From Listeria seeligeri serovar 1/2b str. SLCC3954 (GTDB lineage: Bacteria; Bacillota; Bacilli; Lactobacillales; Listeriaceae): a DNA stretch of 64,000 bases. Position numbers and translations under genes: made by a program. Where the stretch lies: positions 682,001 through 746,000 of the forward strand of contig NC_013891.1 of the NCBI RefSeq assembly GCF_000027145.1. The letters are read 5' to 3'. Below the pieces are notes generated by a model, which was given only the letters and a program-made list of their open reading frames with translations, had not been told where the DNA came from and searched no databases. Shown one piece after another: positions 60,744 to 64,000 of the stretch (the stretch's first letter is position 1; the number at the start of each line of letters is the position of its first letter).

Positions 60744-62612
60744 ATGTTGAAAAGAGTAGCAGTTTTTATATTACTACTAAGTTTAATTGTGGGTGTTTTT
60801 CCAGTAAACACGCCAAGTGCTGAAGAAACTGATGGACAATTACTAGCAGTTTTGCCAACTAATGAAACTTATGAAACTATTTTTCCGGATGACACACTAG
60901 CTAAAACGGTTGCGCTTGCTGCTACTGGAAGTGAAGATACCGGTCAAATTGTGACACAAACAGATTTAAATAAAGTGACATCTTTGAATATCACTGAAAC
61001 AACAGACTTAGTAACTAATTTAGAAGGTGTCCAATATTTAACATCGATGACCAACCTAAAAGCCCCGAACCAAGACATTACAGATTTATCGCCAATCGAG
61101 CAGCTTATTGCACTTACAAATGTAAATTTTAATGGAAATGCTAATTTAGAAGATATAAGTGCTTTGTATCCCTTAGAGCGACTTCGATATATCCTTCTTT
61201 CTGATACAAGTGTAAAAGATTTAAAGCCTTTGTATAATTATTCTAGACGTTCTTTAGTTGAAATTGATTTGGAAAATTTAGATTTATATAATGAGGATAT
61301 TGACACTGTTTTGAATCAAATACACGCTCGTGAAAGTGACGATATGTTACATTTACATTTAAATGGGAATCACATCATTGATTTTTCATCTATCCACCAG
61401 TTTGGCCGCGGTGTGCAGACTGCAACAGGTCAAACGTATTCTTTACCATCCGTTAAAGTTGGTCAAGAGTTGACATTAAATAATCAAATTATCTTTTATG
61501 CAGATTATCTTTATCCACCAAGCGCTATTTCGAATAATGGTGAATATGTGGAACCGACTTATAGCTGGAATGGCTCTGATTTAGCAGATTATCCTGAACA
61601 GGTTAGTTACTCATGGAACGTTGATCAAGGAAACACGCAATTTTCTGGAACAGTAACTCAGCCGCTAACGTATATTAGAATTCAAGCAGATGAAGCAATC
61701 AGTTACCCGAAGAAAACCGTTAAGACAGAAGAAGAATTTTTAAATGAGGTCCATGCGAGTACGACTGATGGTTCTGTCATTACAAGTGATTTCGCGGACG
61801 TAGTTGATTTCGCTACGCCGGGAGTTTATGAAGTAACGTTGAATTCTGAAGATGCAAATGGCTTAGTCGCCTTTCCTGTAAAAGTCCAAGTAACTGTAGA
61901 AGCCAAAATGGGTGTGCCTGTTATCACTGCAGACAATGAAATCAGTTATCCAAAAGACACTGTTAAAACCGAAGCAGATTTTTTACAAGAAGTGCATGCA
62001 AAAGCGAGTGATGGTTCTACTGTCACGAGCAATTTCGATTCAGTAGTGGATTTGAACGTGCCGGGTGATTATCGAGTTGAGTTAAATGCAGCTAATGAAG
62101 ATAACGCCGCGACACCGATTTATGTTATCGTACATGTGTTTAGTGACCAACAAGAAGAAGGCACCGTGACAGCGCATTATCTTGATGAAAATGGTAAATC
62201 ATTAGCAAAAGATGTTCGTTTGGTAGGAGAAGTTGGTTCGGCATATGAAACGAAAGCAGAGAAAATCACTGGTTATACGCTAAAAGAAACGCCAACTAAT
62301 GCAAACGGAGAATTTACGAGTGATGCGCAAACGGTTAATTATATCTATGCGCTGAATAAAAAAGATGATGGCGATAAAACACCAGACAATCCGAGTAATC
62401 CAAACACCCCAAACAATCCAAACAATCCAAGTGCTCCTGATAAGAAAGATATTGCCGTAATTGTGAATGGTGGTAATAATAGTACAAATGAGGTTGCCAA
62501 AGAAAAATCCATCGTGCTACCAAAAACGGGCGATTCAAATCATAGTGCGCCTTTACTGATATTAGGAAGCTTGCTACTTGGAATCGGAATACTAATTAAA
62601 CCGAAAAAATAA
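60744..62612 (+). CDS. Internalin-like LPXTG wall protein with Ig-like and MucBP domains
   Basis: 622 residues with AGGAGG before the ATG. A signal peptide leads to short internalin-type LRRs (about 75-185) and an adaptor ending SGTVTQPL. Two Ig-like LapB-type repeats follow, each starting EISYPKxTVKTEx-F (about 318-470), then one MucBP repeat (AHYLDENGKS). A PNNPNNP-type linker precedes LPKTG at 592-596, a hydrophobic helix and a KPKK tail. Sortase A substrate; ligand unknown. The adaptor and LRR cap resemble those of the 13608 gene, so the two are paralogues by descent. Confidence 0.88.
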   Translation: MLKRVAVFILLLSLIVGVFPVNTPSAEETDGQLLAVLPTNETYETIFPDDTLAKTVALAATGSEDTGQIVTQTDLNKVTSLNITETTDLVTNLEGVQYLTSMTNLKAPNQDITDLSPIEQLIALTNVNFNGNANLEDISALYPLERLRYILLSDTSVKDLKPLYNYSRRSLVEIDLENLDLYNEDIDTVLNQIHARESDDMLHLHLNGNHIIDFSSIHQFGRGVQTATGQTYSLPSVKVGQELTLNNQIIFYADYLYPPSAISNNGEYVEPTYSWNGSDLADYPEQVSYSWNVDQGNTQFSGTVTQPLTYIRIQADEAISYPKKTVKTEEEFLNEVHASTTDGSVITSDFADVVDFATPGVYEVTLNSEDANGLVAFPVKVQVTVEAKMGVPVITADNEISYPKDTVKTEADFLQEVHAKASDGSTVTSNFDSVVDLNVPGDYRVELNAANEDNAATPIYVIVHVFSDQQEEGTVTAHYLDENGKSLAKDVRLVGEVGSAYETKAEKITGYTLKETPTNANGEFTSDAQTVNYIYALNKKDDGDKTPDNPSNPNTPNNPNNPSAPDKKDIAVIVNGGNNSTNEVAKEKSIVLPKTGDSNHSAPLLILGSLLLGIGILIKPKK

Positions 62613-62613
62613 C

Positions 62614-62655
62614 AAAAGCCTCACAGACTTGAAAATAAGTTTGTGGGGCTTTTTA
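62614..62655 (+). terminator. Rho-independent terminator
   Basis: AAAGCCTCACAGACTT pairs with AAGTTTGTGGGGCTTT (G-T pairs allowed), TTTTT tail. Confidence 0.88.
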
Positions 62656-62707
62656 TTGTTCTCGTTACACTAGCGAAGTTCTAGAGCTAAAAAATCCAAA
62701 AAAACTA

Positions 62708-62736
62708 TTGTCCGGACGAATGCTTTGTTGTATAAT
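62708..62736 (+). promoter_or_regulatory. Promoter of the regulator-potA operon
   Basis: TTGTCC-17 nt-TATAAT, about 95 nt before the regulator start. The best sigma-A-type promoter in this part of the window. Confidence 0.72.
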
Positions 62737-62792
62737 GTATCTTGCTGTAAGTAAACTCTATGTTTAATATTAGTAAACTTATCTAACTTGAG

Positions 62793-62809
62793 GTTTACTA
62801 TCACTAAAC
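62793..62809. promoter_or_regulatory. Candidate operator of the XRE-cupin regulator
   Basis: GTTTA-N7-TAAAC inverted repeat, with further AGTAAACT copies at about 62750 and 62771. All lie downstream of the promoter and before the regulator gene. Confidence 0.45.
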
Positions 62810-62829
62810 TTGAAAGAAAGGAAGCAGAC

Positions 62830-63372
62830 ATGGAAATTGGCAAACGCATAAAAAATCTTAGGCTTAGTAAGAATTTAACGCAAGAAGAACTAGGGGAGCG
62901 GACGGATTTGACAAAAGGTTATATTTCGCAATTAGAGCGAGATTTAAGTTCGCCGTCGATTGAAACCTTGTTTGCTATTTTGGAAGTGCTTGGCTCGACT
63001 CCAAAAGACTTTTTTGATGAAGAAGAACATAATCAAAAAGTCATTTACGGCGAGTTAGAGCATACTTTCTTTGAAGATGAAGAGAAAGGTTACAGAATTA
63101 AGTGGCTCGTTCCAGAATCAAATGAAAAAGAAATGGAACCGGTGCTACTTGAAATAGAAGCAAAAAGTTGTTTCAAAAGCTTTGAGCCATCACTTTCTGA
63201 GACTTTTGGCTATTGTTTGAAAGGTGAAGTTACTGTAATGCTTGGCCGTAATGAATATGTGGCAAAAACGGGAGAAGCAATTTATTTCCATGCTGCAGAC
63301 GAACATCAAATAATCAACCAATCAAGCGAAAAAGCAATACTCATCTTAGTTGCAACAGATTCATATTTATAA
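62830..63372 (+). CDS. XRE-cupin transcriptional regulator (PuuR-like)
   Basis: 180 residues. N-terminal XRE helix-turn-helix (about 1-60: LTQEELGERTDLTKGYISQLERDLSSPSIETLF) and a C-terminal cupin (about 105-178, including CLKGEVTVMLGRNEYVAKTGEAIYFHA). Such proteins sense polyamines or related small molecules. It precedes potA by 14 nt, so it probably regulates polyamine uptake. I chose ATG 62830 with GAAAGGAAG upstream; ATG 62788 lies in the candidate operator. Confidence 0.87.
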   Translation: MEIGKRIKNLRLSKNLTQEELGERTDLTKGYISQLERDLSSPSIETLFAILEVLGSTPKDFFDEEEHNQKVIYGELEHTFFEDEEKGYRIKWLVPESNEKEMEPVLLEIEAKSCFKSFEPSLSETFGYCLKGEVTVMLGRNEYVAKTGEAIYFHAADEHQIINQSSEKAILILVATDSYL

Positions 63373-63386
63373 GGGGGTAAATTATT

Positions 63387-64000
63387 TTGGCAGAAACAAT
63401 CATTCGTTTTGAAAACGTTACGAAACAATTTGACAACGATCCACCAGTGCTGGACAATGTCAGTTTTGAAATAGAAAAAGGGAAGTTTTATACATTACTC
63501 GGGCCTTCTGGTTGTGGGAAAACAACTATTTTACGCTTAATTGCTGGATTTTTAGAAGCATCAGAAGGACAAATTTATCTTGGTGAAAAGGTCATTAATC
63601 AAATTCCGGCTAATAAACGTCCAGTTAATACAGTTTTCCAAGATTATGCGTTATTTCCGCATTTAAATGTATACGAAAATGTCGCTTTTGGACTCAGAAT
63701 TAAGAAATTAAAAAAAGAAGCCATCGAGGAAAAAGTGAAAGAAGCGCTTCGTTTTGTCAATTTAAAAGGGTATGAAAAAAGAGAAATTAGCGAAATGTCT
63801 GGTGGGCAAAAGCAACGTGTGGCCATCGCGCGTGCTATTGTTAATGAGCCAGAAGTTATCTTGTTAGATGAGCCACTTTCGGCGCTGGATTTGAAACTTC
63901 GGACGGAAATGCAATATGAGCTTCGTGATTTGCAAAAACGACTGGGAATTACGTTTATTTTTGTTACACATGATCAAGAAGAAGCACTTGCAATGAGTGA
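63387..64000 (+). CDS. potA: Spermidine/putrescine ABC transporter ATPase (partial, runs off the window)
   Basis: Begins at TTG 63387 after AAGGGGGT and is still open at the window end; about 204 residues are visible. Walker [10 protein letters not shown], the Q-loop in FQDYALFPH, signature MSGGQKQR, Walker [13 protein letters not shown] and the switch THDQEEA are all present. The PotA assignment rests on the PotA-type [24 protein letters not shown] block and the upstream PuuR-like regulator; permease and binding-protein genes should follow outside the window. Confidence 0.87.
   Translation, partial: MAETIIRFENVTKQFDNDPPVLDNVSFEIEKGKFYTLLGPSGCGKTTILRLIAGFLEASEGQIYLGEKVINQIPANKRPVNTVFQDYALFPHLNVYENVAFGLRIKKLKKEAIEEKVKEALRFVNLKGYEKREISEMSGGQKQRVAIARAIVNEPEVILLDEPLSALDLKLRTEMQYELRDLQKRLGITFIFVTHDQEEALAMS

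Noticed and set aside
60744-62612. Possible recent duplication of the 13608 and 60744 wall-protein genes
   Set aside because: Domain layout differs (InlB-type repeats versus Ig-like plus MucBP) and shared parts are diverged, so they are old paralogues rather than a recent copy.

Overview
The window reads as a Listeria chromosome, most likely L. monocytogenes or a close relative. Supporting signs are the low GC content, several internalin-like LPXTG wall proteins, a LOV-STAS blue-light receptor, LplA2, the ManR/Mpo mannose PTS block and the antibiotic-inducible HflX paralogue, in an order I recognise from that species. I assigned this from gene content and order by eye, without a database search. 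I see no rRNA, tRNA, CRISPR array, insertion sequence or integrase.

Region by region. (1) 1-6.7 kb: an internalin-like wall protein, a P-loop kinase-like protein, a membrane-anchored HEXXH protease candidate, an SGNH hydrolase and an ABC exporter pair. (2) 6.8-9.9 kb: a four-gene cassette resembling Bacillus mhq quinone/catechol detoxification genes. (3) 9.9-13.4 kb: hflXr with an attenuator leader and a macrolide-arrest-type leader peptide, a metallophosphoesterase and lplA2. (4) 13.6-15.5 kb: a second LPXTG protein. (5) 15.6-24.4 kb: an alpha-1,6-mannoside utilisation operon (GH125, an ABC importer, GH76), a serine/asparagine-rich wall protein with an off-consensus sorting motif, and a GntR/LacI-type regulator. 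(6) 24.4-29.1 kb: ordinary metabolic and regulatory genes. (7) 29.1-35.4 kb: an AT-rich accessory island with two broken small genes, an Fst-like type I toxin, an XRE-type regulator and a 1213-residue STAND-like NTPase that is a candidate antiphage gene. (8) 35.4-42.1 kb: UPF0266, the Mpo mannose-family PTS, a sigma-54 promoter and the activator ManR. (9) 42.2-56.2 kb: azoreductase, amino-acid permease, a giant BcrAD-type activase, YbaK, a lipoprotein, transporters, YceI, a MarR regulator, and LysP behind a lysine riboswitch. (10) 56.2-64 kb: the blue-light receptor, a HesB-like protein, small alarmone synthetase RelP, a Na+/H+ antiporter, a third LPXTG internalin-like protein, an XRE-cupin regulator and the truncated start of potA.

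The most unusual part is the island at 29.1-35.4 kb. A membrane-toxin type I toxin-antitoxin locus sits downstream of an XRE-type gene, and both carry the same 14-bp element upstream. The divergently transcribed large NTPase has a nuclease-like N-terminus, a P-loop ATPase core and a long C-terminal region, which is the usual layout of bacterial immune STAND proteins. The hflXr leader and the ManR/sigma-54 control elements are the clearest regulatory structures.
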